64,000 nt of DNA from Pontimicrobium aquaticum (GTDB lineage Bacteria; Bacteroidota; Bacteroidia; Flavobacteriales; Flavobacteriaceae). Position numbers and translations under genes: made by a program. Below, piece after piece: positions 7,898 to 16,950 of this stretch (position 1 is the first letter of the stretch; each line of letters opens with the position of its first letter). Under the pieces are notes generated by a model that had not been told where the DNA came from, searched no databases, and saw nothing but the letters and a program-made list of their open reading frames with translations. Location: assembly GCF_005047595.1 (NCBI RefSeq), contig NZ_SUPL01000003.1:248001-312000 (forward strand), read 5' to 3'.

Positions 7898-9037
7898 TTA
7901 TTTTAAAATATTTCGAGCGATAACCAATTTTTGTATTTCGGTAGTACCCTCTCCAATAGTACATAACTTGGAATCTCTATAAAACTTCTCTACAGGGAAT
8001 TCTTTTGTATAACCGTAGCCTCCATGAATTTGTACTGCATCGTTTGCTACTTTTACACATACTTCACTAGCATACATTTTAGACATGGCTCCAATAGTAG
8101 TCATGCGTTCACCTGCATTTTTTTTGGATGCTGCTTTGTGTAATAATAATTCGGATGCTTCAATTTCTGTAGCCATATCGGCTAACTTAAATGAAATACC
8201 TTGAAAACTGGATATTGGTTTACCGAATTGGTGACGTTCTTTTGAGTATTTTAGTGATGCCTCGTAAGCACCTTTAGCTATTCCTAAAGATAAAGCACCT
8301 ATTGAAATTCGACCGCCATCTAAAACTTTTAAAGATTGTACAAACCCTTCGCCTTCTTCTCCTAGCATGTTATCTTTGTGAACACGACAGTTGTCAAACA
8401 CTAATTCAGCCGTTTCACTTGCACGCATGCCTAATTTATCTTCTTTCTTTCCAGATGTAAAACCAGGTGTTCCTTTTTCTATAACAAAAGCCGACATACC
8501 TCTGGAATCGCCTTTATTACCTGTTCTGGCAATAACAACTGCTACATCACCACTCTTTCCGTGTGTTATAAAATTTTTGGCACCATTAAGCACATAGTAA
8601 TCTCCGTCTTTAACTGCAGTGGTATTCATCCCTCCTGCATCGCTTCCAGTATTATGCTCGGTTAGTCCCCAAGCGCCTATCCATTCGGCTGAAGTTAATT
8701 TAGGCAACCATTTTTGTTTTTGGGCTTCGTTACCAAAATAATAAATATGACCTGTGCATAAAGAATTGTGAGCAGCCACAGACAATCCTATAGAAGGATC
8801 GACTTTAGAGATTTCTTCGATAATGGCAATATATTCATGATAACCAAGTCCTGAACCTCCATATTTTTCATTTACAAAAATGCCCATAAAACCCATTTGT
8901 CCTGCTTTTTTAAAAAGTTCGACAGGGAAAGTTTGGGCTTCATCCCATTCCATAATATTGGGTCTTATATATTGTTCTGCAAAGTCTTTAGCTGAAGCTG
9001 CAATAAGTAATTGCTCTTCACTATAATTAAAATTCAT
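7898..9037 (-). CDS. Acyl-CoA dehydrogenase
   Basis: FAD-dependent oxidation of acyl-CoA to trans-2-enoyl-CoA in fatty acid or branched-chain amino acid breakdown. The 379-residue protein has the three-domain family layout: helical N terminus (about 1-120), beta domain with WGLTEHNTGSDAGG, and the helical C terminus with QIHGGYGYTKEFPVEKFYRD and GEGTTEIQ, whose Glu is in the place of the catalytic base of the short-chain and glutaryl-type members. Length is normal. Chain-length preference cannot be read from sequence by eye. No electron-transfer flavoprotein genes are adjacent. Confidence 0.93.
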   Translation of the reverse strand: MNFNYSEEQLLIAASAKDFAEQYIRPNIMEWDEAQTFPVELFKKAGQMGFMGIFVNEKYGGSGLGYHEYIAIIEEISKVDPSIGLSVAAHNSLCTGHIYYFGNEAQKQKWLPKLTSAEWIGAWGLTEHNTGSDAGGMNTTAVKDGDYYVLNGAKNFITHGKSGDVAVVIARTGNKGDSRGMSAFVIEKGTPGFTSGKKEDKLGMRASETAELVFDNCRVHKDNMLGEEGEGFVQSLKVLDGGRISIGALSLGIAKGAYEASLKYSKERHQFGKPISSFQGISFKLADMATEIEASELLLHKAASKKNAGERMTTIGAMSKMYASEVCVKVANDAVQIHGGYGYTKEFPVEKFYRDSKLCTIGEGTTEIQKLVIARNILK

Positions 9038-9057
9038 AGCTGTGTAATTGGTACTTA

Positions 9058-9924
9058 TTAATTGAGTGTCAAATATAATTTAATTATCTCAATTTTATCG
9101 ACTGGAAAGTTTTTAACTTTGATTAAATCGTCTAAAGATTTAAATCCTTCTCTTAGGGTACGTTGGTCTATAATTTCGTAAGCAATCTCATAATCTATAT
9201 GTTGAATAGTTACGAGTTGCGCTATTGTTGCAGTGTTTAAATTTATTATATCTATTTGCCTTGGTGTTTTTACTGTAAACTGGTTTAATAACCTTTCCAT
9301 TACTTCGGGTGAAATCCCATAAACATCTTGCAATTGTACATCGGCAATAAAACCACCTTTAAACTTATTTCTAAACTTAATAATTCTATCAGATAGTTTT
9401 TCACCAATACCATTAACACGTTGTAATTGTTTTGCTGTAACTGTATTTAAATCTAATTTTTGATTATAGGTTTTTGGAGTGTTATTCTGGTAATTGAAAC
9501 TTTTTTTAGGTTTTGGGTTGGTGACCCATTCTGGAAATTTAAAATATGGTGAAATTGCGTTTAATAGAGAATCTGATACTTTAGTGACCTCTTGAAATTG
9601 TTTAGCAGAGTTTACCCATTTATTTTGTTCTCTAAATTTTAATAGTCGTTCTATCTCATCAGGTGACATCCCTAAAGTGTAGCCTTTATAATCTGTAATG
9701 TAATTTGGATTAAAAGGAAAAATTTTAGTTTGTCTTGCTTCAATTTCTGCTTGACGCAACGAATCTATTTCGTTTTGAAATGAAACTAATTCGTCTGGAT
9801 TTACTACTATATCTTTCTGATAAAAATCAACAAAGAAATAAACACATTGTATAACAACTATAATAACTAACAATAAAAAAATCCCACTTCGTTGTCCTTT
9901 TGTGAACTTGAAATGGGATTTCAT
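9058..9924 (-). CDS. Membrane-anchored helix-hairpin-helix protein (ComEA-like repeats)
   Basis: A 288-residue protein with one N-terminal transmembrane segment (about 14-33) and a soluble remainder with helix-hairpin-helix units: LDLNTVTAKQLQRVNGIGEK (about 162-182) and INLNTATIAQLVTIQHIDYE (about 225-245), plus an earlier degenerate unit near 80-115. Such domains bind DNA backbone without sequence specificity; in ComEA they take up DNA at the cell surface. A role in DNA binding outside the inner membrane is therefore possible but not shown. It ends 20 bases before the acyl-CoA dehydrogenase start, a typical flavobacterial arrangement with no clear functional link. Confidence 0.85.
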   Translation of the reverse strand: MKSHFKFTKGQRSGIFLLLVIIVVIQCVYFFVDFYQKDIVVNPDELVSFQNEIDSLRQAEIEARQTKIFPFNPNYITDYKGYTLGMSPDEIERLLKFREQNKWVNSAKQFQEVTKVSDSLLNAISPYFKFPEWVTNPKPKKSFNYQNNTPKTYNQKLDLNTVTAKQLQRVNGIGEKLSDRIIKFRNKFKGGFIADVQLQDVYGISPEVMERLLNQFTVKTPRQIDIINLNTATIAQLVTIQHIDYEIAYEIIDQRTLREGFKSLDDLIKVKNFPVDKIEIIKLYLTLN

Positions 9925-9941
9925 ATTATGTTGTATTTAAA

Positions 9942-11582
9942 TTATTCTTTATTGCCTCTAACTGCCGAAACATATTTAGCCATTTCTTCTCTTACTTTAG
10001 GGAATAAGAAGAATAATCCAATCATATTAGGAAATACTAATGCTAGTATCATGGCATCAGAGAACTTAATTACTGCATCTAAAGTTGCAGCTGCGCCTAT
10101 TACAATAAATACTAAGAATAATACTTTATAAACTGTATCAGCTGTTTTTCCTTTTCCGAATAAATATTTCCAAGATTGAAGACCGTAATAAGACCAAGAA
10201 ATCATTGTTGAAAATGCAAACATGATAATTGCAATTGTAAGCACATATGAGAACCCTGGAATTACAGAATCAAATGCCATAGATGTTAAATCTACACCTC
10301 CTATTGAGCTTCCATCAGCATTTAATAACACACTACTTGCTGATTCTCCAGCAGCACCGTATTGAAAAACGCTTTGCATGTTTCCTCCATCTATATTAAA
10401 GAAAATAATTACTAAAGCCGTCATTGTACAAATTACAACCGTATCGATAAAAGGCTCTAACAATGCCACAACACCTTCTGATGCAGGATACTTAGTTTTT
10501 ACTGCTGAATGCGCAATAGCTGCCGAACCTGCTCCTGCTTCATTGGAGAATGCTGCACGTTGGAAACCAACAATAAGCACACCAACAAAACCACCAAGAC
10601 CAGCCATAGGCGTAAAGGCTCCTTCAAATATTAATCCGAAAGCAGTTCCTATATCACTAAAGTTGGCGAAAATAATTACTAAAGCAGCTAACACATAAAT
10701 ACCTGCCATAAATGGTACAATTTTTTCGGTAATACTTGCAATACGCTTAATACCTCCAATAATTACAATACCAACTAAAACAGCTAAGATAACTCCGATA
10801 ATAAAACCGTTAGATCCACCTTCTAGTCCTAACATAGATGTAATTTGTACTGTTGCTTGGTTTGATTGGAAAGCGTTACCTCCACCAAAAGATGCTCCAA
10901 TACAAAGTATTGCAAATATGACAGCTAATACCTTTCCTATACCACTAAAACCTCTTTCTTTAAGACCTTTAGACATATAGTACATTGGTCCTCCATATAC
11001 TGTTCCATCTTCACCTACATCTCTATATTTTACACCAAGCGTACACTCTACAAATTTTGTTGACATACCAATTAGACCGCAAACAATCATCCAAAATGTT
11101 GCTCCTGGGCCACCTAATGCAATCGCTACAGCCACACCAGCAATATTACCTAAACCTACTGTTCCAGAAACTGCTGTTGCTAGTGCCTGAAAATGACTTA
11201 CTTCTCCTTCTTTACTTTCATCGCGAATAGTATCTGGTAAATCACCATCAACAATATTAACTGCAACTTTATCCTCGGCGTGATGGCCTCCTTCTATCTC
11301 ATCATACTTTCCTCTTACTGTGTTAATAGCTAAAGGAAATTTAGTAATACTTGGAACTTTAAAATAAATAGTAAAAAATGTTGCTCCAGCTACCAATAAT
11401 ATAACAACAAATGGCACATTAAATTCACCTATGGGTACGGTAGATAAAACTAATCCTTCCCACCAAGTAGCAACTGGCATAAAGGCATCGTTTATTTTTT
11501 CATCTAATCCTTTTTCAGCTTCTTGAGCAAAGGTTAGAAATGGTAGCATTAATGTAAAAATAGAGAGAAGATACTTCTTCAT
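9942..11582 (-). CDS. AGCS-family sodium:alanine/glycine symporter
   Basis: Inner-membrane cation symporter for small neutral amino acids, by family. The 546-residue protein contains the AGCS signatures TAVSGTVGLGNIAGVAVAI (about 135-153) and GGPMYYMSKGLKERGF, and many hydrophobic segments. Two details are less usual: it starts with a clear signal-peptide-like segment ending FAQE, and about 30 charged residues (HHAEDK to KEGE) lie between the first segments and the conserved core. Length is at the upper end for the family because of these. It stands alone on the minus strand, with its own gap of about 100 bases to the K+ channel. Confidence 0.92.
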   Translation of the reverse strand: MKKYLLSIFTLMLPFLTFAQEAEKGLDEKINDAFMPVATWWEGLVLSTVPIGEFNVPFVVILLVAGATFFTIYFKVPSITKFPLAINTVRGKYDEIEGGHHAEDKVAVNIVDGDLPDTIRDESKEGEVSHFQALATAVSGTVGLGNIAGVAVAIALGGPGATFWMIVCGLIGMSTKFVECTLGVKYRDVGEDGTVYGGPMYYMSKGLKERGFSGIGKVLAVIFAILCIGASFGGGNAFQSNQATVQITSMLGLEGGSNGFIIGVILAVLVGIVIIGGIKRIASITEKIVPFMAGIYVLAALVIIFANFSDIGTAFGLIFEGAFTPMAGLGGFVGVLIVGFQRAAFSNEAGAGSAAIAHSAVKTKYPASEGVVALLEPFIDTVVICTMTALVIIFFNIDGGNMQSVFQYGAAGESASSVLLNADGSSIGGVDLTSMAFDSVIPGFSYVLTIAIIMFAFSTMISWSYYGLQSWKYLFGKGKTADTVYKVLFLVFIVIGAAATLDAVIKFSDAMILALVFPNMIGLFFLFPKVREEMAKYVSAVRGNKE

Positions 11583-11683
11583 AATTATTTAATATTTAGT
11601 TAGTAGTTTAGTTTAAATTAATATTTGAAGCTAGCAAGATGCTAAAAAAAAATGAGTTTTTAAAACATCCCTTGTTAAAATCC

Positions 11684-12712
11684 CTACTCAACTTCTATAT
11701 TGTATAATGTATTTAGCTTTTGTATTTGCTCTGGTCGTCCTAAAACAATTACCTTAGAGTTTGGTGCTAACTTTAGTTCTGCTTCTGGATTAATAAGATA
11801 TTCACCCTTTTCATTCTTATAACCTATTACATTACAACCTGTCTTTTTTCGCAAGTCTAAATCTCTAATGGTTTTTAGCGTAGAGGTATCATAAAGGTGT
11901 TCTACTGCAATTTCTTCAATGTTAATATTTGATTCTCCAACTATAGAAAGGTTATCAATAAATTCCAACAAATCAGGAACCACTACTAATGAAGCCATGT
12001 GGTCGCCACCAATTTTATCTGGTAAAATTACATTGTTGGCTCCTGCAAGTTTTAATTTTCCATAAGTTGTTTCTTGCGAAGCTCTACTTATTATACGTAT
12101 GTTTTTATTTATTTGTCTAGCAGAAAGCACCACAAACACATTATCTGAATCGCTTGGTAAAGCAGATATTAAGCAGTCGGCTCTATCTACACCAGCTTGC
12201 ATGAGTACTTCATCTTCATTGGCATTACCATGTACAAATGGTACCATGTCGCTTTGATGTTTATTAACTGTTTCTTTTTTTGCTTCTATCACCACAAAAG
12301 ATCGCTTATGCGCTAACAGCTTTTTTGCTGCTTGTTTCCCATTTCTTCCATAACCACAAATAATGATATGGTTTGAAAGTTCATCAATCTTTTTTTGCAT
12401 CTTTTTTTGTTTTAGTTCTTCAATGTCGTTTTTAGTAATAATATATTCGGTAATCACCTTAATGGCATAACCTACTATGACGACACTTGTTAAAATTAAA
12501 AATATAGTAAATATTTTGGCCTCAGGATCTAAGGGCATCACTTCGCCAAAACCTACAGTGGTAATGGTAATAACCGTCATATATAACGCATCAATCCAAC
12601 TGTAATTGGTCATTATTTTAAACCCAAATACACCAATAAACAGCAATAAAATTAAAAGAATAATTGCTGTGTTTATTTTTGAACGAAATACTTTTACTAA
12701 AGGGTTTGCCAT
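11684..12712 (-). CDS. Potassium channel with RCK (TrkA-N and TrkA-C) domains
   Basis: A 342-residue two-transmembrane K+ channel like MthK or GsuK. The N terminus has TM1 (about 14-34), a pore helix, the selectivity filter TTVGFGEV (about 52-59) and TM2 (about 66-88). Then follows a Rossmann RCK domain with NAD-binding GYGRNGKQAA (about 118-127) and an acidic residue at the second strand end (VIEAKKE), and a C-terminal TrkA-C domain (about 250-340). The gene is 3 bases after the PspC gene, so they are surely cotranscribed, which hints at a shared role in membrane stress or ion balance. Confidence 0.93.
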   Translation of the reverse strand: MANPLVKVFRSKINTAIILLILLLFIGVFGFKIMTNYSWIDALYMTVITITTVGFGEVMPLDPEAKIFTIFLILTSVVIVGYAIKVITEYIITKNDIEELKQKKMQKKIDELSNHIIICGYGRNGKQAAKKLLAHKRSFVVIEAKKETVNKHQSDMVPFVHGNANEDEVLMQAGVDRADCLISALPSDSDNVFVVLSARQINKNIRIISRASQETTYGKLKLAGANNVILPDKIGGDHMASLVVVPDLLEFIDNLSIVGESNINIEEIAVEHLYDTSTLKTIRDLDLRKKTGCNVIGYKNEKGEYLINPEAELKLAPNSKVIVLGRPEQIQKLNTLYNIEVE

Positions 12713-12715
12713 AAA

Positions 12716-12943
12716 TTATAAATCAAATACCGAACTTCGTTTGGTGTATAATAAGTCTTTTATTCGCATCCAAAAGGCGATAAATAAATACAGTGCAAAA
12801 CCAAATCCAAGCGTGACAAAGGTTAAGTATATAAATGATGTTCTTACTACTTTAGCTCTAATTCCTAAACGATCGGCAATACGCTGACACACATAGTACC
12901 CATGTTTTTGAAAATAAAGTAAAGTCTTGTAAAAAATATTCAT
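12716..12943 (-). CDS. Small PspC-domain membrane protein
   Basis: A 75-residue protein with the PspC layout: RIADRLGIRAKVVRTSF (about 21-37) followed by one transmembrane helix (about 38-58) and a short charged tail. In enterobacteria PspC senses envelope stress with PspB; in Bacteroidota such stand-alone domains are common and their role is unclear. It lies between DUF2851 (17 bases away) and the K+ channel (3 bases), so the three form an operon. No pspA is seen nearby. Confidence 0.82.
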   Translation of the reverse strand: MNIFYKTLLYFQKHGYYVCQRIADRLGIRAKVVRTSFIYLTFVTLGFGFALYLFIAFWMRIKDLLYTKRSSVFDL

Positions 12944-12960
12944 ACTGCAAGGTAATAAAT

Positions 12961-14229
12961 CTATCTAATTAATGTACTACCAATAGCACATTGTAGGCAT
13001 TTATTTTTATTGCAGTATTCATTTTTTAGTTGTAATAGTGCCTGCGATTGTAACGCTGACTGTGAGACCTCTTTTAACGTGTTGTATTTATTCACGATAC
13101 TATTTTTTTCAGGAGGTAGTTGCTGAATGATACCCATAACCAAATCATCATTATTTTTTCCTTGATACTTAGCATATGAAAACTTAAGAGGCGCAATGGT
13201 GTTTATAATTAACAGGTTGACAAATGATTTTGTGAGCCTTTTTACCGAACGCTTTGAAACTTTAGAAAACGTATAGTGTGTTTCCCAAAAAGAGCTGGTT
13301 TTAACATTAAATATTACATAAAGTTCTTCTACAGTTTTTGCTTCTATAATCTTAGAAAACACATTGGAATGACTATGATACAGGCTAGCTAATTGCGACA
13401 ACCTAATGGTAGGAAAATTTGAAGGTCGCAACCTAAAAAACTGTACAGGCAATACTGAAGCATTTGTTAATTGAAACTTAGTCTTTAAAAATTTATATAC
13501 TCTTTGTAGCTCTTGCACATAAACCTCTTGTACATCGGTTTCCAATAATCCTGCTTGACCAAATAATAATGCTTCCAGACTTTGTTGCTTTGATTGCTGT
13601 TTACGTAATACCGAAAACTCAAACGAATTGGCTATGCTTAAAAAGGCTTCACCATTAACTTTTAGTCCAAAGTTTTTAGCCAGCATTTTAAACAACACTT
13701 CTTCCCAACTGTTGTTGCACGGTTTGAGCAGTAACTCTATGTTGTTTGCTTTTCTTTCAAGGCGTTCAAAATATAAGCGCTCTAACCAGTTTTGAATGGT
13801 AAAATCATTTACTAATGCAAAATCGTTTTCACAGTTAATCCATGATTGTTTTTTAGCAAACAGTTTATCAAAACTCAATAACGCTTCTTTAGAAATGTAC
13901 TGTTTAAGCTCCAATGTTGGAATAACTGTTTGGTCTTTTCTATATATATCTGTGTCGTGTTCCCAAACCACATGTAAAATCACATTATCATAATTAGCAT
14001 CATTCTCATGATTATGCACATACCAATCACTTGCATTAACATGTATTTCTACATTTCCAGCCCATAATTGCTTAGCTATAATCAGTTTTGCATTAAAAAA
14101 ATCTGGTCCTGTATTATGGTTATGTGTCCCAACACTTTCAATGATTAGGCTTTCATTTTGAGTTGTGGCCAATTGTAGCGTGTTAAATTTTTTGTATTGC
14201 CATATATAATGTAGAAAATCTTCCTGCAT
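12961..14229 (-). CDS. DUF2851 family protein
   Basis: A 422-residue protein of a family largely restricted to Bacteroidota and of unknown function. The N-terminal part has the conserved HNHNTGPDFFNAKLIIA and VEIHVNASDWYVHNH stretches (about 34-75), rich in His, Asp and Asn, which look like metal-binding or catalytic positions of a nuclease-like fold; that reading is inference. The C terminus has CNKNKCLQC, a possible metal site. No signal peptide or membrane segment is visible, so it is probably cytoplasmic. It heads the operon with the PspC protein and the K+ channel. Confidence 0.85.
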   Translation of the reverse strand: MQEDFLHYIWQYKKFNTLQLATTQNESLIIESVGTHNHNTGPDFFNAKLIIAKQLWAGNVEIHVNASDWYVHNHENDANYDNVILHVVWEHDTDIYRKDQTVIPTLELKQYISKEALLSFDKLFAKKQSWINCENDFALVNDFTIQNWLERLYFERLERKANNIELLLKPCNNSWEEVLFKMLAKNFGLKVNGEAFLSIANSFEFSVLRKQQSKQQSLEALLFGQAGLLETDVQEVYVQELQRVYKFLKTKFQLTNASVLPVQFFRLRPSNFPTIRLSQLASLYHSHSNVFSKIIEAKTVEELYVIFNVKTSSFWETHYTFSKVSKRSVKRLTKSFVNLLIINTIAPLKFSYAKYQGKNNDDLVMGIIQQLPPEKNSIVNKYNTLKEVSQSALQSQALLQLKNEYCNKNKCLQCAIGSTLIR

Positions 14230-14263
14230 ACAACTAAATTAGCTAAAATAGTTATACCAAGAA

Positions 14264-14281
14264 ATACGTAGAACTACGTAT
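14264..14281. promoter_or_regulatory. Palindromic operator-like site, copy 1
   Basis: ATACGTAGAACTACGTAT: 8-base perfect arms around AA. Its right end runs into the TTG of a promoter at 14281. An identical 18-mer is at 16831-16848, in the same position before the other module gene, so it is a good candidate for a protein-binding site. Confidence 0.7.
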
Positions 14282-14311
14282 TGTTTTTGTAAGAAAAAAC
14301 AACTATCTTCG
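14281..14311 (+). promoter_or_regulatory. Bacteroidota-type promoter of module gene 1
   Basis: TTG (14281-14283), a 20-base spacer, then TATCTTCG (14304-14311), which is 7 of 8 to the TAnnTTTG consensus. The spacing is right for the -33/-7 promoter form. It is part of an approximately 54-base direct repeat with 16831-16884. Transcription would start about 55 bases before the ATG at 14374. Confidence 0.65.
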
Positions 14312-14354
14312 TTTACAATAGCTATAACCTATTAAAACGTATTCATATATTTAC

Positions 14355-14364
14355 GTTGGCTGTA
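14355..14364 (+). repeat. 5' boundary repeat of module 1
   Basis: GTTGGCTGTA at 14355-14364 is the imperfect inverted partner (9 of 10) of TACAGCTAAC at 15052-15061, just after the gene. The same arrangement with other bases flanks the gene at 16951-18633. The following ATTTGAAAA also resembles the second module. Confidence 0.6.
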
Positions 14365-14373
14365 ATTTGAAAA

Positions 14374-15045
14374 ATGAAATTATTTAAAACTTTAATACTT
14401 ATATTATTAACTACTTCTTCAATCTTTGGACAAATTGAAAAAGATAGTTTATTCGTTTTTACAGGAAAAAAGATATCAATTAAGAAAGTAAAAGATTTTG
14501 AAGATAAAAAAACGCTGATTGATTCAATAATCGTTAATGATTCAATAATTTACGTTGAAGTTCCAAATGTTATTCAAGATTATAAATACAGAGGAAAATT
14601 TAGAATAATTGAGCAATATAAAGGAGATTTGACTGATACCAAAATTGAGTTTGATTTATATAATCATTATGGAAAACCAAAGCTTTCGAAATTGAATACC
14701 TTTTTATTTTTTGTTGTCAAAATAAATGGAGAATTTCAATTATTGAAATATGCATACCATCGTGTTTATGAAACAGACAACGGAAAATTAGCAGTTCCAT
14801 ATGACAAAAATGAATATAGAAATCAAAAAGAACCTATATTAAATATTCAACCAGAAAAAATGAATTTCAGAAAAGCTCCTGAATTTAGTATTTATAAAGA
14901 TGATTCTCCTGATTGGATAAAAAGAGCATTTCCAAAACCTTTTTATCAGATTGAAAATAATAAAGCCATTCCGATTTATGGTAATTATATAGAGGATTAC
15001 ATAAAATTGAGATTAAATGGAACTCTGAAAGAAGTGTTTGATTGA
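14374..15045 (+). CDS. Secreted protein of unknown function (cassette-like module 1)
   Basis: I do not recognise this 223-residue protein. It has an N-terminal signal peptide (about 1-19, hydrophobic LILILLTTSSIFG, cleavage before Q), then a soluble domain of alternating hydrophobic and charged residues suggestive of beta structure (KGDLTDTKIEFDLY, LNTFLFFVVKING). No cysteines of a catalytic type or membrane segments follow. It is A+T-rich and stands alone, flanked by inverted boundary repeats and preceded by the palindromic promoter also found before 16951. It lies between the convergently unrelated DUF2851 and amidase genes, which suggests recent acquisition as a unit. Confidence 0.75.
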   Translation: MKLFKTLILILLTTSSIFGQIEKDSLFVFTGKKISIKKVKDFEDKKTLIDSIIVNDSIIYVEVPNVIQDYKYRGKFRIIEQYKGDLTDTKIEFDLYNHYGKPKLSKLNTFLFFVVKINGEFQLLKYAYHRVYETDNGKLAVPYDKNEYRNQKEPILNIQPEKMNFRKAPEFSIYKDDSPDWIKRAFPKPFYQIENNKAIPIYGNYIEDYIKLRLNGTLKEVFD

Positions 15046-15051
15046 AAAAAC

Positions 15052-15061
15052 TACAGCTAAC
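15052..15061 (+). repeat. 3' boundary repeat of module 1
   Basis: TACAGCTAAC, 7 bases after the stop codon; complementary (9 of 10) to 14355-14364. The sequence after it (AACACCTCATAAAATTTATGC) resembles the region after the second module gene (AACAACGGCTATAGTTCATTACG), so both belong to one element type. Confidence 0.6.
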
Positions 15062-15286
15062 ACCTCATAAAATTTATGCTTACATTTGGACTAACACAAA
15101 CGACAAACATTCAACTAACGATTTGCTACGTCCGAAAATCTCCGATTTTCCAGTTGCACAAACCTTACACAAACACGTAAACGAACCCAAAATCACTACA
15201 CAATTAGAAACCAAAACACAGGTGTTATTATAGTGACTGCCTTTATCAAAAATCATGTATCTTTAGTATTCTAAACCACCAAGATC
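15062..15286 (+). repeat. 3' tail of module 1 with small hairpin; amidase upstream region
   Basis: No gene is supported here; a short open frame at 15042-15233 has no protein-like pattern. The stretch holds a hairpin GAAAATC/GATTTTC (15134-15140 and 15144-15150) like the larger one after module 2. Near the amidase start, TATCTTTA at 15258-15265 is 7 of 8 to the -7 consensus, but no TTG lies at the right distance. Confidence 0.45.
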
Positions 15287-16828
15287 ATGTTTAAAAAATT
15301 TGCACCTGTTCTAATACTTAGTGTCGTTTGCTTGTTTGGTTGCAAAGACACCACTACCCAACCTCAGCCAATAGCCCTGGAAGAATTGACCATTGCTAAC
15401 ATTCATGAAGCTTATAAAAACGGTACGTATACCAGTGAAGCCTTAATACGTGCGTATTTAGAGGCTATCGATTCGCTAAACGCTAACATCAATGCCATTA
15501 CCACTATTAACCAAAATGCTATTGCTCAAGCTCAAGCCTTAGATGAGGAATATAAAAAAACTAAAGTGTTGCGTCCGCTTCATGGCATTCCAATGATTGT
15601 TAAAGACAACATCAATACCATAGGGCTTCCTACGACTGCTGGCGCGTTGGCTTTAAAAGATTTTATTCCCGAAGACGATGCCTTTATCATCAAACAACTT
15701 AAAGATGCAGGTGCTATTATTTTAGCCAAATCTAATATGGCAGAATGGGCATTTTCAGCCATGCATACCAAGAGTTCTACTGGTGGAACCACCAGAAATC
15801 CTTATAATCTAGATTATGTACCTGCTGGTTCAAGTGGTGGTACCGCAGCAGCCATCGCCTCTAATATTGGTGTTATTGGATTAGGCACTGACACAGGTAA
15901 CTCCATTAGAGGACCATCTTCGCACTGTGCACTTGTTGGGTTTAGAACCACCCTAGGACTCATTAGCAGAGAAGGTATTGCACCTTTGTTCTTAAGAAAT
16001 GATGTGGTTGGCCCTATGTGTCGTACTGTAGAGGACGCCACACGTGTCATGGAGGTCATGGCTGGCTATGATATAGACGACCCTATTACCAAAAACTCAC
16101 AAGGACAGATTCCAGATAACTATACACAGTTTCTTGATGAGAACGGTTTAAAAGGTGCTAGAATTGGTGTGCTCAGAGAACTCAGCGATAACAATATAGA
16201 TAGCGATATAGAGGCTCTATTTAATACTGCACTCACAGACTTAAGTGCTTTAGGTGCCACTGTGATCGACCCAGTGGTCATTCCTGATTTTAAGAGCCTT
16301 TCACAAGATCAATGGTGTGCTAAATTTAGAGAAGACATTGAAGCCTATTTAGCAAGGTATGTTAAGAGAGATACTATGAAAACGTTAGAAGATATTATAC
16401 GCGTTGGTACAACAGCGGAGTTTTCAAGCAAACGGTTAAGTCAATATACCACAGCTAGTGGCAGATGGGGAAATTCTGGTGCTGAATGTTTGGATGCTTA
16501 CCATGACCAAAGAAGAATCGCTTTTAGAGAGGCTATAGAACAGGTGATGGATTCTTTAGAGTTAGATGCTATTGTATATCCAACGTGGAATTACAAACCA
16601 GCGAGAATCGATCGTTTTGAAGAAGACTACAAAGGCGATAACAACCAAATTATTGCGCCTCACACTGGGCAGCCAGCCTTTACAGTGCCTATGGGAGTCA
16701 GTCCCGGAAATTTACCAGTAGGCTTACAGTTTCTTGGAAGAATGTTTGACGAACCTACCTTGATCACCCTGGCTTATGCCTATGAACAAGGCACCAAACA
16801 CAGAACGACACCTGCTAAAACGTATTAA
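15287..16828 (+). CDS. Amidase-signature-family lipoprotein
   Basis: A 513-residue amidase of the Ser-cisSer-Lys type, hydrolysing an amide bond; the substrate is unknown. The N terminus is a lipoprotein signal with lipobox LFGC (Cys19), so the enzyme is probably held at the periplasmic or outer membrane. The amidase domain has the catalytic Lys in IVKDNINT (about 104), the Gly/Ser-rich PAGSSGGTAAAIA and the nucleophile region GTDTGNSIRGPSS. The C-terminal IIAPHTGQPAFTVPMG is typical. It is richer in G+C by eye than the two module genes on either side of it, and unrelated to them in strand-neighbour context. GatA is excluded by the lipoprotein signal and the lack of gatB or gatC. Confidence 0.92.
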   Translation: MFKKFAPVLILSVVCLFGCKDTTTQPQPIALEELTIANIHEAYKNGTYTSEALIRAYLEAIDSLNANINAITTINQNAIAQAQALDEEYKKTKVLRPLHGIPMIVKDNINTIGLPTTAGALALKDFIPEDDAFIIKQLKDAGAIILAKSNMAEWAFSAMHTKSSTGGTTRNPYNLDYVPAGSSGGTAAAIASNIGVIGLGTDTGNSIRGPSSHCALVGFRTTLGLISREGIAPLFLRNDVVGPMCRTVEDATRVMEVMAGYDIDDPITKNSQGQIPDNYTQFLDENGLKGARIGVLRELSDNNIDSDIEALFNTALTDLSALGATVIDPVVIPDFKSLSQDQWCAKFREDIEAYLARYVKRDTMKTLEDIIRVGTTAEFSSKRLSQYTTASGRWGNSGAECLDAYHDQRRIAFREAIEQVMDSLELDAIVYPTWNYKPARIDRFEEDYKGDNNQIIAPHTGQPAFTVPMGVSPGNLPVGLQFLGRMFDEPTLITLAYAYEQGTKHRTTPAKTY

Positions 16829-16830
16829 AG

Positions 16831-16848
16831 ATACGTAGAACTACGTAT
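16831..16848. promoter_or_regulatory. Palindromic operator-like site, copy 2
   Basis: ATACGTAGAACTACGTAT, identical to 14264-14281, starting 3 bases after the amidase stop codon. It overlaps the TTG of the promoter at 16848. Confidence 0.7.
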
Positions 16849-16878
16849 TGATTTTATATAAGAAAACAACTACCTTCG
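16848..16878 (+). promoter_or_regulatory. Bacteroidota-type promoter of module gene 2
   Basis: TTG (16848-16850), a spacer of exactly 20 bases, then TACCTTCG (16871-16878), 7 of 8 to TAnnTTTG. Same spacing and flanking sequence as the promoter at 14281-14311, though the spacer itself has diverged; conservation of spacing despite divergence supports function. Confidence 0.65.
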
Positions 16879-16923
16879 TTTAACAGTCGATAAACTTCAA
16901 TTAAAACTGAATTTATCTTAAAA

Positions 16924-16931
16924 TTGTGTGC
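16924..16931 (+). repeat. 5' boundary repeat of module 2
   Basis: TTGTGTGC, the exact inverted partner of GCACACAA at 18639-18646 after the gene. It is at the same place relative to the start codon as GTTGGCTGTA in module 1, and both are followed within 10 bases by TGAAAA. Confidence 0.65.
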
Positions 16932-16950
16932 AAGCTGAAAAAACCAATAA

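Noticed and set aside
15042-15233. Open frame of 63 codons after the module 1 gene
   Set aside because: No protein-like pattern; it covers the boundary repeat and hairpin that recur after module 2, so it is the non-coding tail.
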